Below, piece after piece: positions 25,998 to 40,146 of a DNA stretch of 64,000 nucleotides. Origin of the DNA: Crotophaga sulcirostris (Eukaryota > Chordata > Aves > Cuculiformes > Crotophagidae); contig VYZB01000934.1 of NCBI GenBank assembly GCA_013397455.1, positions 84,432 to 148,431 of the forward strand, written 5' to 3'. The stretch's first letter is position 1. Each line of letters begins with the position of its first letter. A program made the position numbers and the translations under genes. The notes below the pieces were generated by a model. The model did not search any database. It saw only the letters and a program-made list of their open reading frames with translations, and had not been told where the DNA came from.

Positions 25998-26017
25998 TTT
26001 TTTTTTTTTAAAAAAAA
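25998..26017. repeat. T12A8 homopolymer junction
   Basis: Twelve T are followed directly by eight A. It is low complexity and could form a small hairpin. I assign no function. Confidence 0.85.
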
Positions 26018-29000
26018 GCCCCCAAACCTGAAAAACCCCTTCTTATTCCCAAAGAGCTACTGTGTGGTTTATTTATTCTCGTTTTGAGATTTGTATAGAG
26101 TAGGTGTTTGACATAAGTGGCAAAGTGGGGTTATGATGACATATCTTTTCCTGAGGAAATTCAACCTTGACTTTATGTGAGGAATTTTCCCTGTGAACAC
26201 TGTGGGATTGTATGCAGGTCTGGTAGCCTGACATTCCGTGGGTGTATAGGAAACTTATTAAAAGCTTACATTACTTCAGGTTGTACTGTAGTTTCTTTGA
26301 CTGTTTTGACACTTGCAGCAGAATTTTGTAAGTATGAATTCAGAATGCATGGTCACCAGGATGGGCTTAACTTCCCAAGCACTGGCACAGAGGTACCACC
26401 TGTTAAATGTCCTCTGTAGCTTGAGCAATTGTTCCTCACATACAAGAGAGTCACATGTCTTTGATAAAGCTCTTGGAGCACAGTTGCTTTCTCTACAGCT
26501 CTGCACCATGGCTTTATGACATCCTTTTCAACAACTGAGAACACTGCATTAGAAAATATTTTGCATTATGATGTTTTATTAGAACTTAAATAATTTTGGG
26601 AAACTGTCTGCCTTAAATCATTAGGGAAAAATATATTGGAGAAACATTAGAAACTCTCTTAAATAATTTTATTCCGCGTGTGCTCTGTATTTGTGGCAGT
26701 AAGAGAACACAAAGTTAACTGTTTTACACAAATTATTTATTACTAGGTTAATTAGTTATTAATCTAGTAAAATATTCGTAATAAGGCCAAAATCACACAA
26801 TTGAGAAAATTTTGGTGTGTAGAGGCTTATGGTTTTTAATGGAAAATTCAGTTACTTATTTTGATCATTAAACTATTTTAAACTAATTTAGCATCTAGGA
26901 CTCCAGGAGTCATGCTCTTATGCCCTGTTGTGCCAAGAACCATACAAACACAGACCAAAAAGATAGGTACAGGGGAAAATTTGTAACATATACATGGCTA
27001 ATGTCACAGCCTATATTCTCCAAGTCAGTGAGAAGTGACCCATTGGATCTGTAGTGTTCTTATGGTGACTCTCTGAATCATACAGAAATGACGAAACTTT
27101 TTTATTTCTCCAAAGACAATTTATGAAGATATTAATAAAATATAGTAGAGTCTAGGACAGAATAAACACTTTAAGGCAATTAACCAGAAATATTCCACTG
27201 GAAGATAAAGGTTGAGAGTATGCACCAGCGATAAGAAAACCTACAAAATGTGAGAGGGCATTATCAGAAAGACACAGTTAAAATTTTTTTAAATATTCAA
27301 TTTACACGTAGAGATTTGTTTGGGTTTTTTTGAGAGAAGATATGCCAACAGTGCTATAATTAGTCAATGAAACCATCTTTACTTTGCCTTGTGTGGTACA
27401 GAAGAAACTTCTTAATGATTGAGACATGCTGTGACATGCTTCTAGTTTGAGTTCTGATCTTTAATGAATGGCACCAATCCCTTTCACCCATGTTTTCCAC
27501 TCAAATGTTATAAAAGAAGTAGTGGGGTTCAGACCATTTAGAAAACCTGTAGTGCCCTTGCTGACTGCTATTATGTTTACTCCACAGACAGCAGTACTGC
27601 ATTTGAAGCAGTGGCCATACAGAACTTCACTTTACTTATGAAGTATCACAAACCATTATCAATGTAGCTCAGGACAGTGTACTGTGGTTAAAGTTCTCTC
27701 CATGTAAAAATCCTTCCTCTTGTAAAAATGTCCAAATAATCCTTGTGATGTTCAACCTAAGTATTCAACTTTTTTCTTATATTTCATGCTATTGCTCCTA
27801 AATGTCTTAGAGAATTCTCTTGTCTATGATATTTGTACATGGTAGATAGTTTCCGTATTTTAGCATAAGAGTTAGCCAATCCATTTACATTTAGTGCCAT
27901 TGGTATGTTTGGGGTTTAGTGTGTGCACTCTGGGTGCTTAATTTTCCAGAGGCTCTGTCAGCTTCCCAGTATATATTTTCTTGATTTTTAATGCACAGAA
28001 GTACTTCACAAAGTATGGTTATCAGTAGTACTACGGTGTTTTACTGTAGTGCAGGAAGCACTGAGCTGTATTTTCCTTCTGTGAGGATTATTTTGAAGTT
28101 CTGAGCCTGTTAAATTGGTTGCATGGTGAAGCTAGAGAAAGCTACTTACTGGCTGAAGTTTAGTGAATTTGTGTTTAAGAATAGCAGAAGGTTCAGACCC
28201 TCATTTATGTGCAGTAATAATGTGACATAAAAATGTTAATAGTTCATCTAAGTGCCTCAAAATCAAAACTAGAATGCATGTCGGTTGGCTAAAACGTTTG
28301 TTTCCCAACTTCTTGGTGAACTATGAGTAGTAGATATCATGTAGCAATTGGAATTGTCTGAGAAGTTACCTTTCTAGTTCTAATTCTTAGTGTAAATGGA
28401 ATGCACGTGTGTCAGGAGAGGAAAGGGGAAAAAGATCCACAGTTACTCGATCACTTCATCAGTTTTGAATAGGAGCATTAGCACCTCAGATATTGTGGAG
28501 TGATTCGGAAACTTCATTTGGACACTTGTCAAAGTGAAGTGATTTTTTTTTGTTTTGCAATAAAGCATGACTTCAGGGTGAGTTAGATCCATTGTCTGGT
28601 TGTTGTTCAGGTGTACACTCTGTGCCAACTTTTAAAGAGGAAAAATCAATGAAAATTGTGGTTTCAGAGTTGCAACCAAACGGTTGCATTCCTGACATAA
28701 TTGTAGATTTGTTTAATAGGGTGCTGTAAATTTGAGTAGTTGTCATTTATCAATATAGACAAGTGTTGTGGGAGATATTTTAAGGCATTTCATCTTGTCA
28801 TTGTTTCTTTTTGTCAATTCATATTGATGGAAGTCTTTGTCTGAAATTCCAGTGCATAAGTATTCAACGCTCCTATAATTTGAGTAAGAAATTTACCTTT
28901 TATTCATGTGTTAGTTTAACTGCATCCAGGTTTTTGAAGCAGAGGAAGTTGCAGATGTCTAGAAACTTCGATCAGGGGAAATCTCTTGTATTAATTTACA

Positions 29001-32000
29001 AATACATCTTTTTAAAATGTTGGTTTTTTATGAACATTTGTTAACTATTCCCACTAATTACAGGTATAGAAAACACCTACTGTCAGACGTCAGCATCTGC
29101 TTTGGTACATGAAAGGAGTAATTTTTTCCTGGTATTTTTAGGACATTAGTTCAGTATTGCTGATAACAATGAACAAGTTTAAGGTGCATTTTCAAGCCAG
29201 ATAGAAAGGAAAGAACATAAATTACACGAATACAGGAGCTTGCAGTGGAAGTATGAACTGGTACAATCCCAATCCTCTCTTGTAATGACCAAGGTGAATG
29301 GAGGAAGAAGGAAGTGCAGGAGAAGCTGCCAAAATTCAGCTAAGGGTGCTGAAGAAGAAGTGGTCTGTTAGCAATGATGTTGCTAGAGTTTTTAATTTTG
29401 TGTGTGTTGCTTAATTTTAGATTTTTAAGCAGGGGCCAAACCCAGCGTATGACCAAAGTGCATGTAGATAGTTAGGAAATGTCAATGTAACAATACTTCT
29501 AGCAAGCATCTGTTCCTTTGCCTTACTGCAGGCTTGGAGGATGGAGTTGCTGAAGGATGGTAGGCCAAAACCCTCTCCTCCAGAAGTGGTGAAAGTAGAA
29601 AGTTGGCACTAAATGCCCTGTGGTGCCCAAAAAAGTTGAATAGGGGGTTTGCATATGATACATAAAGAGCTAACTGCATACAGAAAAATGCAAAACCCAG
29701 AAATAATTAAAACAGTGGTGATATTGAAAAAGCAAACAAACAACAAGTAAAAAATGTCACACTGTGCTGCCCTGTGTCATCTTTGCTAGTACTTCATCAA
29801 GTGCACTGTGAGTTTGTTCTAGAAATAACACCTTTGTGGGCAGCGTATTGCACACGTAGAGACATGCAAGTGTAATTAATAAAAGGGATTTTCTTCCTAG
29901 GGATAGGTTGGTAAGGCTGTTTATCTTCAAACTCTTGATGTACATTTGTGGAAAAGCCAATCCTGTGGTTTTTGTATCTGTCACCGCAGAGTTAGAAGGT
30001 CAGTGGGTGATCTATAGGGGGAAGAAGCCAAGGAAACATCAAACCTGCAAAGGTTTAAAGCTTTCCGTACTAGAGTTTCTCAGTGGTTCTATGGTAACTC
30101 TTGTGCGTTAAGAAAATTATTTAATTACCTGATAATATGCTGTTTTACCTGAGGGTCCCTACATATCAATGAACAGCTTAATTATTAATGGTAGAATACT
30201 CAAAGTTATCCTCTTTATTGTTCAGTCTTTGGCTTCCTGCCTTAAAAATGCTTCTTGCAGAAGGTGAGAAAAAATGTCTTTTCTAAGAATTAGTTGTTGA
30301 TAGTATTCCTGCAGTGTTTGATTTAAAACAGTCACAAAGCTGCTGTGTGATAGCAGGATCTAATCTCTATTGCAAGAAAGGGAGCTGAGTTATGGAAGAA
30401 TGAGAAGTGTTCAAGAATTTAATGCCCCATGTTCAGTAAATGGGATTGGATCTTTTTCCATGTTCAATATCATATTTATTACTTGACAGAAGTCATAGCA
30501 AGATTTGCATTGGCCAAAACTGTAATTATGATTTGGCAGCTCATCTGCAAATCAGGTCCAGAGGTTTTTAATCAGACCCCCAGAATGGAAAGTACATAGT
30601 TCACAAACTAAGAAAGGATTGGATTAAGTGAATTCCAACATAGGTGACATTTTTTCTCCCAAAAATTGGCAGAGCAGGTGGTTTCAGAAACTGCAGATGG
30701 TCTTTTGTGTTCCTTATTCGGTATGTCCATTGTGTACCTATTAACATCTACAGTGAATGAGACAGAGATTATATAAATAACTCTTCCAACTAAGCATTCC
30801 CAATTCATCCCAAGGGCAAATCCATTTTGCACACTGGATGAATCATAGATCATATGGAAAATATAGTATGTAATCATGCAGTTGAGACTGGACCTCACAA
30901 GTGAAAAGAGCCAAAATATATAGTAATTCCATGGACAATCTCTTCTAAGTTGAGGTTAAACATTTTTTTACTGTCCTGTGACTTACTGTATGTAACTTTG
31001 TAGTTTTACATCAAAACCAAAAAAGCTGTCAAAACCAGACTGTCATCATGTGGTATGTTACTATTCACAAGACTTGTCAGACCACTGCAGTTAAGCCAAT
31101 GGTAGAGGAATTTATCCTCTACTAGTACTACCCTACTAATGCCTTGCCGTGGTGTTCATAGGTTTTTCTCCCCACAGGTGTTTCTGCCATTCCCCCAAAT
31201 GCAGCCTGTCTCTGCTCCTTCCTTCTAGCAGAAGCTGTCCCACTGTATTTTCTTGCTCAATCACACTTACTTTCTCAGTGCCTTGTCTAATATTTGTCAT
31301 CTCCCAATCTCTTCTGCCTCCAGTCTCACTGCCTTCTACTTAGGTTCCCCAGCCTCTCTCTCAAGTTTCATCCTGTTTCACTACTTCCCAATACCTTCTT
31401 CAACTGACTTGCTTGTTGAGTCTCATCTCTTGAATATTATTCCTAAGATTTCTCCGAGTTTTTCTCAATGTCTTGTTCTAATTTTCAGTGTCTGCCCCTA
31501 ATACACACTCCAGGAGCACGTAGCAGTAATTGCTGGAAAACTTCTCAACCTCTTTTAGCCTCAGATGTGGAACACACTTCTTGTAAACAGAATATTCCAG
31601 TACATTAGCTGCAAAACTTTTAACAAGTTTTGACTGAACGTGTATAAAGTATGATTATCAGTATTTCTTTCAAAAATCTTGTGGCCTGGCTATATATGGG
31701 TGGATTTCCATATAAAAGGCAAAGGATGCATTCTTGACCAAAAAAACACTTTCCTGGCTGACTTCATTTCACTTATTAAAATAAATCAGGCACTTACATT
31801 TTGAAAAAAACCTGTCAGAATATTTGAAGCATGAGAAAAAAAGAAAACACTTTCCCCCTCTTGTTTTCCTTCAGACTAATTCTTGGATTAAAAACTTCAG
31901 TCAAAAGAATGAGACTAAGACAGATATCAGAAGCAGAAAGTTTTAGTCTGAACAGTTAAAGTTTGGTGAACTCATGAGTAAATGGACAGTGCTACCAGCT

Positions 32001-35000
32001 GTAGCTATACCAAAGCATTACAGAGTATGGTAAATGTATCTGCTGGGTAGTTTAAGGTGCCTTCCCCCGCCTCTTTTAAGTGCTATGACCTTGGAAGAAA
32101 GAATATATTAGAGAAATAATGTAAGAGTGTTTTGTATCAGAAATTAATTTTTGTTGGAAACAGAACTCTAAAATATGAATAATGCTGCAATTTCTGTTAC
32201 ACTTCGCTCCTGCAAACCCGTAGTCCTTTTAAAGCTACATTTATGGTGGTAAACAACTGTTCACTTTTTGTGGAAAACAATTTTTTCCACATTGTTTTGT
32301 TTTGTTTAACAAAAGGAACAAAATGCATTTTCTCAACGGACTTAACAGAATTCACCCTAGATGTAGTAACATCTGTACATTTGTGCCTCTACATTTCTGC
32401 TTCATATAACACTGTGTAAACATTTCTGTTGCCTGCTTGTCACTTAGAATAGAGTTCTTTCTCTAAGAATATTGTGATTGTTGCTGTAATAAGAATTTTT
32501 ACTTAAAAAGTGGAATATCATGATAATACAAATCAGAAACTTCCCTAAAATTCCAGTCCTTCTGCTGGAGCCATTGAGGTAGCCTCATCTTCCCACACAA
32601 AGGCCAGTCATTGAAATGGAATGCGTGCAATTGAATTTCCATTTAGATTGATTAGGCTTACATATAGAGAACTGGTAGAGGATTATTTCTACATACTGAT
32701 GAAGCTGGTAGAGCAAAAGAGTAATGAAACCTATGTTACATAAAAACTGCACACCGGAAGGAATAGGCTGCTCCAAGAACAATGGGTTTTAAAAATGAAA
32801 TAAAATACCGCTGGAAACCCTAGAGTAGGTGTTTTATCACATAGGCATAAATTTCTACGAACTATGAGGACTACATTTTTTATCTTTGCTTTAAGTCTGC
32901 TGATTTCACCAGAGTTGCATTTACATATGAGTCTTTCAAAGCACTTTCAAAGGCACTGGTGGTGCCTTTCAGAGAGGGTTTTGGAGTGGCTGATTTTTCT
33001 GCTAGAAAGAATACTACTACTATTATATTAAACCAAGTATCCTTGGTACATAAACCTCACATTTTCTGAGGAGGACTATTAAAACTTGCTCTATTTTTCA
33101 GATGTATTTGAACAATGTAAACAGATGAGACACTGAACCTGCAGCAAGGCAGAAAACTTCTGTGTTAAGGCGTTCTTCAGACTTGGAGCCAGGTTGTGTC
33201 AAATGGAAATAACTTTTCATTGATTTCCCAATAAATGAGGCAATAATGTGCAGATTAAGCACCTCGAGCATTATGTAGTGTTTCTATAAATAGCTATTTG
33301 AGTGGAAGGGTTCTTGTATTTGGTGGATTTTTTTATGCAGCATATTTATATAGAAAAATGAAACCACTGCTGAGACTGAAAACAGCCTTACAAAGTAGCT
33401 ATGATTTCTGTCACAAATACCAAGCTTTTAATGCTTGATTGGGTTGATGTAAAGAATATTCTGTGTGCGCTCCAGTCTCGATACTGAGGTACTTCTTTGC
33501 TCGGGGAACTGGGTACTAAAAGAAATTTGGGACAGTGAAATAGTAACTGCGGTTTGAAAAAATGAGCTTTGGAATGAGTTGATAGTCATCTGGTCTTTTT
33601 ACTGGATCAAAAAAAGGCTAGCAACAGTCAAGGCTAGGTCATTGCCAGGTGTGAATTGACATAGCTCTGCCTTCTGTAGTGTACTTGCATATCACTTTAC
33701 AGCAGACGATGCTCTGCTCTAGCATGGTCTGTTTTCAGTATTTATTTTCCGTTTTCTAATTGTTAAACCTTGATGATATAGAAACCAATTGTTGTTTCTT
33801 AAATTCTTTTTTTTGTCTGTTGGTTTAGGTTGTTTTGGAATAGCATTTGTAAAATGTTAGCAGTAACAGAAATGGATGATTTTCTTGACACATTTTTGGT
33901 ACTACTGAGGAACTGTACTGTTAATTTTCCTACTATAGCTCTTTGGTGAGCCCCTCCTAAGCTTATAGTGCCAAATGTTTCCAGACTTGCACATTAGATC
34001 AGTGTAGATGCTTTGTGTAGGAAGAATGAGTGGCTAATGTTCTATTTAAAACCAAAGCTGGACTCGAATCTTTTACAAGTTGTTGAAAATCTTAAATAAA
34101 ATAAGTTATTTCAGTCTAATCAGATGGATTTGTCAGTAAGAATTTAAAAAAAGCCACACGTGTAAAGTGGAGCAGAAATACTACTTTTTCCATCTGTTTG
34201 GTTGATCTTTCTTCCCCATTATTAGACATACTGTGTTTCGAGCTGTAAAGTACTATGGAAGGGAAAAAAGCTAAAGCAGTCATAGATGCACTTGCCAGAT
34301 TATGCATTAGTACCTTATTTGATACATTGCAAAGTTAATGAAGATTAGGTTTGGGTAACACTTCAAAGACTTTTTTATTTAAATTCAGAGGTTTTTCTTG
34401 GTAAGAAGATGAAATCATTAATGGAAAGAAAGGATTCTTAAATTCCAGGCTGAGATGGTTGCTGTTCCCTTACCCATGGCAGAGGGACCCAGCACCTACC
34501 TCGGGGAAGGCAGGCACCCAGGGGAGAAGATTTGCCACAGACCATCTTCCTTGTTCTAAGCACAAATGGGATTTGGGCAGAAAAATAATAATTTTTTTAT
34601 TGTGCACATGTCTAAGGTCTTTTCCGTCTATGACAGGCAGCCCTTTGAAAGCACTGTGGGAAAAGAGAAAGGCTGTGACCCTGTATTACTTGCTTCCTTA
34701 AGCTCTGCATCGCTTTAGAATCTCTCTCTGGTTCGTAAAGAAAGGTAGTAGTTCATGATGATAGTCATAGCTAAGGTTAATCTCCCCTGCAACAGACACG
34801 TAGGTGTGAAATCATCGCTTGAGGCAGTGCCGAGAGTTCGACACTACAGGTGCTCATACCTCATAAACTTGTCCAGATACCACTGCATTCACAGATGTTG
34901 ATTTTCATTCCATGTCAAGCCAGACATTTATAGTGTGCTGTCTGTGGTCATGGGCTGTAACTAGAGCTGGCTAGCACTATTTTTACCGCAGAGCTGTTCT

Positions 35001-36619
35001 TCACATAGTTTTTAAGATTTTGCATTTTAAAGTTCCTTGTATATTTTTGTTTTTCAGAAGCATCAGTTCAATTTTAATAAAAAAATCTGCCTGATATTTT
35101 GTTCTGCAGTTACCTAGATACATTTAGTATACCTTATTTCTTGTTTTAGTTGGCAGACAATTGCCTTCATGTTCTGTTACCATTTTGAAAAATTAGAACC
35201 CTTGGGGGAATAAAAGAATATCCAGTAGTTTAAATGAATCTGTTGCTGTCTTGCAGTGTGTGTTCAGCTAGACACAAGTAGGTTGCCTTGATTTTAACTA
35301 ACACTGATGGGTGTTGTCCTTGGCAATGCAAAGAGAAACAACTTTGCAGAACAATTAAAATTTGAAGGACCCCAGTTTCCGCTTTCAGAAATGGACATGG
35401 AACTTCCACAGGTTACAGGAGGAGCAAGGCAGCAGTGCTTCAGAGCAAAAGTTCACTGCAGACATGGTGAATTGTTGTGTAGAGAACTGGAATTTACATA
35501 GTATGTATATTGCAAGGACGTGCCTCTTTTAAAAGAGTATGTTCTGAAAATGTAGAAAGAATCTTCAGATTACTGTTTCAGAAACAAATATTTTAATTAT
35601 CTTTCTTTGGACATATGTTTATCCTTTGGAATGTCAAAGAATTAATATGATTAGATAGAACCACTGCAGAAATGGAAACTAGAGTGCAATTAGATTACTT
35701 GGACTTAACTTAATATATAGTGTTGCGCACATAGAAAATGTTAATTATGAATTATGCCTGAGCCTGAAGAATCCAGAAGGACTGTATGGCTGTGGAGAAA
35801 AAGTTTGCCAGTTACTGTAGGTCATAAGAATGAAACCGTGCCAGAATTTTCGTCAATGTTTTAATTGCTGGTAGAATTAGTTTTAGGATCAAAATGGCCC
35901 ATTTATGCATTTCCAGAAGTGCATTATCTCAGTGCAGCTTTCAAATGGCTTGGCTAATGGCAGGCATGCATCCAGCCTGCACACACATCTGCTGGCAGGC
36001 TGATAATTTTCTGGTGTTTTTCCAGCACTTCATTAATTAACCAAAGTGTCAAAGATTTGTTAAAAACCTGTGCTTTTTGAATGTTTCCCAAAACCTAAAA
36101 TGAAGTAGGGTGGTTTCTTTGTTTTACAGTCTTAGCTGAAGTAGCAGCTTATTCTAAGAAGGCTGTAGTGTTCTATGACAAAGAGAAGTACTGTGTGTTA
36201 CTGTCCCTCAGAATACTTTCATACCTGCACATCTCAAATGAAACTGAGGCAGAAATAAAGCTGTTCTTTCAGAAGTGCAAAGTTTCGATCAACTGCAGAC
36301 ACAGTGCATTTCAAGAAATTTGGTTTGAGGCCCCAAAACACAAAGGGATACTTCTAAAATGCTTTGTCTTAAGCACTACCTGCCTCATTGATGCAATGCT
36401 GTGCTGCTGCTGGTAATTCCATATTCTGAAAGTACAGGAGGAAAAGCTGGCCGAGATGGGCGTAGCAACACATTTTAACAGCCACAGCAAAATGCAGCAG
36501 CGGAAGCTCTGGAAGCGCCTTACCCTGTGTGAAAATGTCCAGCACTTTGAAGGCACTTAGCTGAATAAAGTCCCAGATGCTTAATTCACAGCATCAGTTT
36601 TTTCAAGCCTTATAGTCCC

Positions 36620-37124
36620 CCTATACTCGGCACATGTCAGGCCTCACCTTGAGTCCTGTGTGCAGTTCTGGGCTCCTCAGTTTGAGAAAGATGTCAAAAT
36701 ACTGGAGTGTGACCAGAGCCCTGTGAGGAGCGACTGAGGGAGCTGGGGCTGTTTAGCCTGGAGAAGAGGAGGCTCAGGGGAGACCTCATTGCTCTCTACA
36801 GCTACCTAAAAGGAGGTTGTAGCCAAGCAGGGGTTGGTCTCTTCTCTCAGGTGACCAGTGACAGAACTAGAGGACATGGACTCAAGCTTTGTCAGGGGAG
36901 GTTTAGGCTTGATATTAGGAAAAAGCTCTTCCTTGAAAGGGTGATTGGCCATTGGAATGTGCTGCCCAGGGAGGTGGTGGAGTCTCCATCCCTGGAGATG
37001 TTTAAGAGGAGATTGGATGAGGCACTCAGTGCCATGGTTTAGATGGTGGGTTGGTGTTAGTGTTAGGCTATAGGTTGGACTTGGTGATCTCAGAGGTCCT
37101 TTCCAACCTTGTGATACTGTGATA
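36620..37124 (+). mobile_element. CR1 LINE fragment, sense
   Basis: This is a roughly 505-bp 5'-truncated CR1 of the dominant subfamily. The blocks run in order: CTATACTCGGCAC, GTGCAGTTCTGGGCTCCTCAG, GAGGAGCGACTGAGGGAGCTGG, GAGACCTCATTGCTCTCTACAG, CAGGTGACCAGTGACAGAAC, then the ORF2 C-terminus and the 3' UTR with TTGGTG/TTAGTG units and a GATACTGTGATA tail. It lacks the long upstream coding region and is not functional. Confidence 0.94.
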
Positions 37125-37894
37125 TTTTATGTAGGAAAGACACTATCTAAAAACATTAAAAATTATGGATTCTAGATGCTGTTTCTAAATTTATAGTGCA
37201 CAACTGAAAGAATAATAACATAAAGCCTCTCCTAGCATAGAGTGTTGTTTTCTAGGCAATTTACATCTGCCTCTACATGATGGAAGAGGAGACTTCTCTT
37301 AGATGCAACATGCATTGTTTGCTAATCTGCACCCCACAGACCTGGTTTAAAAAAGGAGAGCTTATTTCCTTTTTACAAACGACCAAAGAGGTCATCCTGC
37401 TTTTGTATCAAAACCTCTATGAAAACTATTAGATAACTCCCTCAGTAATCACAAAACAAGGTGAAGTTTTTGAGGGAAAAATGAAATTCTAGATCTGTTG
37501 TTAACAAAACAATGAATCCAAGTCAGTGTTTTGTTTTCAAAAAAATTGTTTTCAAGTCCTTACCAGGCAGCATGATCCCTAATGCCCTCGTGTCACTGAG
37601 GGGAAACCAAGGGAGAATCACACGGTAAGGTTAAATATTTTAGCAAAGTTCATTCTGAAAGCCTCTGGAAGATTTTGGAAGGAGATTCAGGTTGTTTAAA
37701 TCCTAGTACTCTGGCTTAGCCACAGGAACATTCTTTATCTGTAAACACGCCAACGTGCCTGTTTTTTTTGAAGCAAAATTGCTCTTCTTTTGGCAGAGGG
37801 CCAGGAGGAGTGAAGGGCCTCTCTCCCGGGCAGAGCCTGGGGCAGAGCGTGAGCCACGCGCAGGTGTGCCCTGCAGCCAGGTGCAGCGCCCTCG

Positions 37895-37909
37895 CTGCAG
37901 GGGGCACTG
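37895..37909 (+). promoter_or_regulatory. CTCF-like motif candidate
   Basis: CTGCAGGGGGCACTG matches the core of the vertebrate CTCF consensus (CAGGGGGC followed by R-C-T). It sits in a short GC-richer block at about 37790-37990 inside an AT-rich intron. A single motif match occurs by chance fairly often, so this is a candidate only. Confidence 0.3.
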
Positions 37910-38704
37910 CTGTGGGAAAGCCTGACTTTGTCCTCAGCCATCTTCCAGTGCATCCCGGCCAAGTGTGTGAGTTGGGAAGCAAATAATGAGTTCTGTAAGG
38001 TACCACTGTTAGCCATGGTGAATCTGAGCTTCCTTGGGAGTTGTCAGCTCATCACAGATGCTCGTTGCTGTCTTTTAGGAGATTTATAGTCAAGCTGTGT
38101 TTGTGACGAAAATAGTAATTAAATAAAAGCGTAAAATTGGGTTGTACTCTCAGGGAATAAATAAGAAATGAGAATCTAGAGAAACCTGTATGGTAACCTT
38201 TCACTTTTGATTGTACATGGTCATGCTTTTTCCTTATAGTGATAAGCACAAGCTCAAGGCTCAGAAAAGGAAAAATAAGAAACAACAAAACTTCACAATA
38301 GACTGCCAGAAAACATGTGCCAAAAGCCAGGGAAAAGCGTTCCAAAAAGAAACCCTTCAGGCTGGGTTCTTTGCTGGTGCAAACTGGCGTCCTTCTGCCA
38401 TAACTTAATGTAGTGACCTTAATTCAAGCCAGCTCAGCTTCTGTTCCTTCACATTTAGGATATGTGCTATAGTTGGTTTCCATGAAAAATGTGAGCTTCC
38501 TAGCCTTGGCTGGTTGGTGGTGTGGCTGAATTACCCTTGTTGCCTTGCTGTGTTGCAGATGTAAGGACGTGTATTTCAGTTGTGGGAATATTGATTTGCT
38601 TTCTGCATTTGGCACTACAAAGACTTTTGGTCCCACTCTTCCAGTGTAGTCTGGTGGGTCATGGGTTCAGGGAAGCTTTTTTGTTTGGTTGGTTGCTTGG
38701 GATT

Positions 38705-38708
<4 letters not shown>

Positions 38709-38741
<33 letters not shown>
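38709..38741. repeat. (TG)16 microsatellite
   Basis: This is an uninterrupted TG dinucleotide run of about 16 units, followed by TTGG and a T tract. It lies 1.4 kb upstream of exon C and is probably length-polymorphic. Confidence 0.97.
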
Positions 38742-38742
<1 letters not shown>

Positions 38743-40146
38743 GGTTTTTTTTTTAGTTTATTAGAGGGTTTGTTGAGGAAAACAATATTTCCATATACTT
38801 GGAGGTCTCGGAAGGGTGGGCGAACAAAGCACAGATGGCTGTTTGGCCGGAAACAGTGTTTATTTTAGAAGATTTGTTACTGTGCTTCGATTTGATACCA
38901 TGATTCTTACTGATCCACTTAGAAACATCTTCGTATATAGATGGTGGATACAAAGCAAGAACTCCTCTGGGACCTCCAGTGTGCTGGCTTTCCCTGCAAA
39001 GATGTCTTTCCCCTGTACAAGAGAGCTGACTTGCAGCTGCAACAAGAGCTCTTCTTACCAATTCTCTTGCTATACTCTATTTAGCCATGTTGCTCTGATA
39101 CAATATCATCTCCAGTTTCTGCTTGAAATCTGTCTTCTCTGGAAAATATATTCTCCTATTCTAGTCCAGTTCTTCATGTGGTTTCTACTATTCTTCAATC
39201 GTGTTTTTAATAGCCATTTTGATCATCTAAAGACTACCTGAAAAAATGCATGTGTGACCAAAGCTTGTGTGTTTTCTCCAATCATAAAAATTGTTCCAAT
39301 TAACCCCTCTCCCTTTTCTAGAAATCTTTCTCTCCCTTGTGTGCCCACACACAGAGTAGGCTTTTGCTGTAACTGCTGTAGTGTGTGGATACAGGCAGAA
39401 CAAAGTAATTAAGTATTTAACTTGTATTTACTTTTGGAATCTGCTTCAGATCTAAACAAGGCTTGTCTGCCAAAGGCTTGCATTGCATGTGACCTAATAA
39501 AAGATATTCCTTCAATCTGTAAAACTTGCCCTGCCTCCATACGTCTGTATATAAGAAGCTCTTCCCACTATTTAGCTTCAAGAGCTCTGAAGTTTACATT
39601 TGAAGGCACAAGTTAAAATACAAAGTAATGCAATAACTGTAATACCAGCATGTAGAAATAAGAAGGAAAAAGTGGTAATATGGTAGTGAAGCATAGGATG
39701 AGAATAAGAAGCTGATGTGGGCAACTTGTAATAAGTTAGGGAAGCATGTATGCTAAGTGTTTCAACTGTGTTGAATCTGAGCCCAGAAAATTAATAATGA
39801 AAAATGTGAAGCTATTGTGGAAAGGAAATGATTCAGATCTAGTTTATTGGATTTATCCTGAAGTGTCATCTTTTTGTTTTGGATAATGAAAACTCAATCA
39901 AAAAATTGCTTTTTTAAAGAAATATTGCTCCCTGAGCTCTACAAATTATTTTTTTTCTGTAGGCACTTTTGATACTCTTACTTAAAAGCACATTGTGTTT
40001 AAGAAAAGGCATCTCCTGATGTTGCAATTGTTAATATGGATTAGAATTTGGCAATGCCTTCATTAATCTTCTGAAGTGAATTAATAAGAAAACAATAGTA
40101 ACATTGCTGTTGATTCTAAAGTGACTGTTTTTTTCTGTTTAAACAG

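Larger units (their letters stand above)
20655..40146 (+). other. THSD4: THSD4 intron between exons B and C (19.5 kb)
   Basis: The intron begins gtaagt and ends in a T-rich tract with aaacag. It is a phase-0 intron. Contents seen: a CR1 antisense copy (23301-23885), an older CR1 copy (24317-24635), a CR1 sense copy (36620-37124), a T12A8 tract at 25998-26017, and a (TG)n microsatellite at 38709-38741. There is also a GC-richer block at about 37790-37990 with a CTCF-like motif. Repeat-free AT-rich stretches (about 22880-23040, 33180-33300, 35890-36080) could be conserved non-coding DNA. No open frame here resembles a known protein except the CR1 remnants. Confidence 0.9.
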
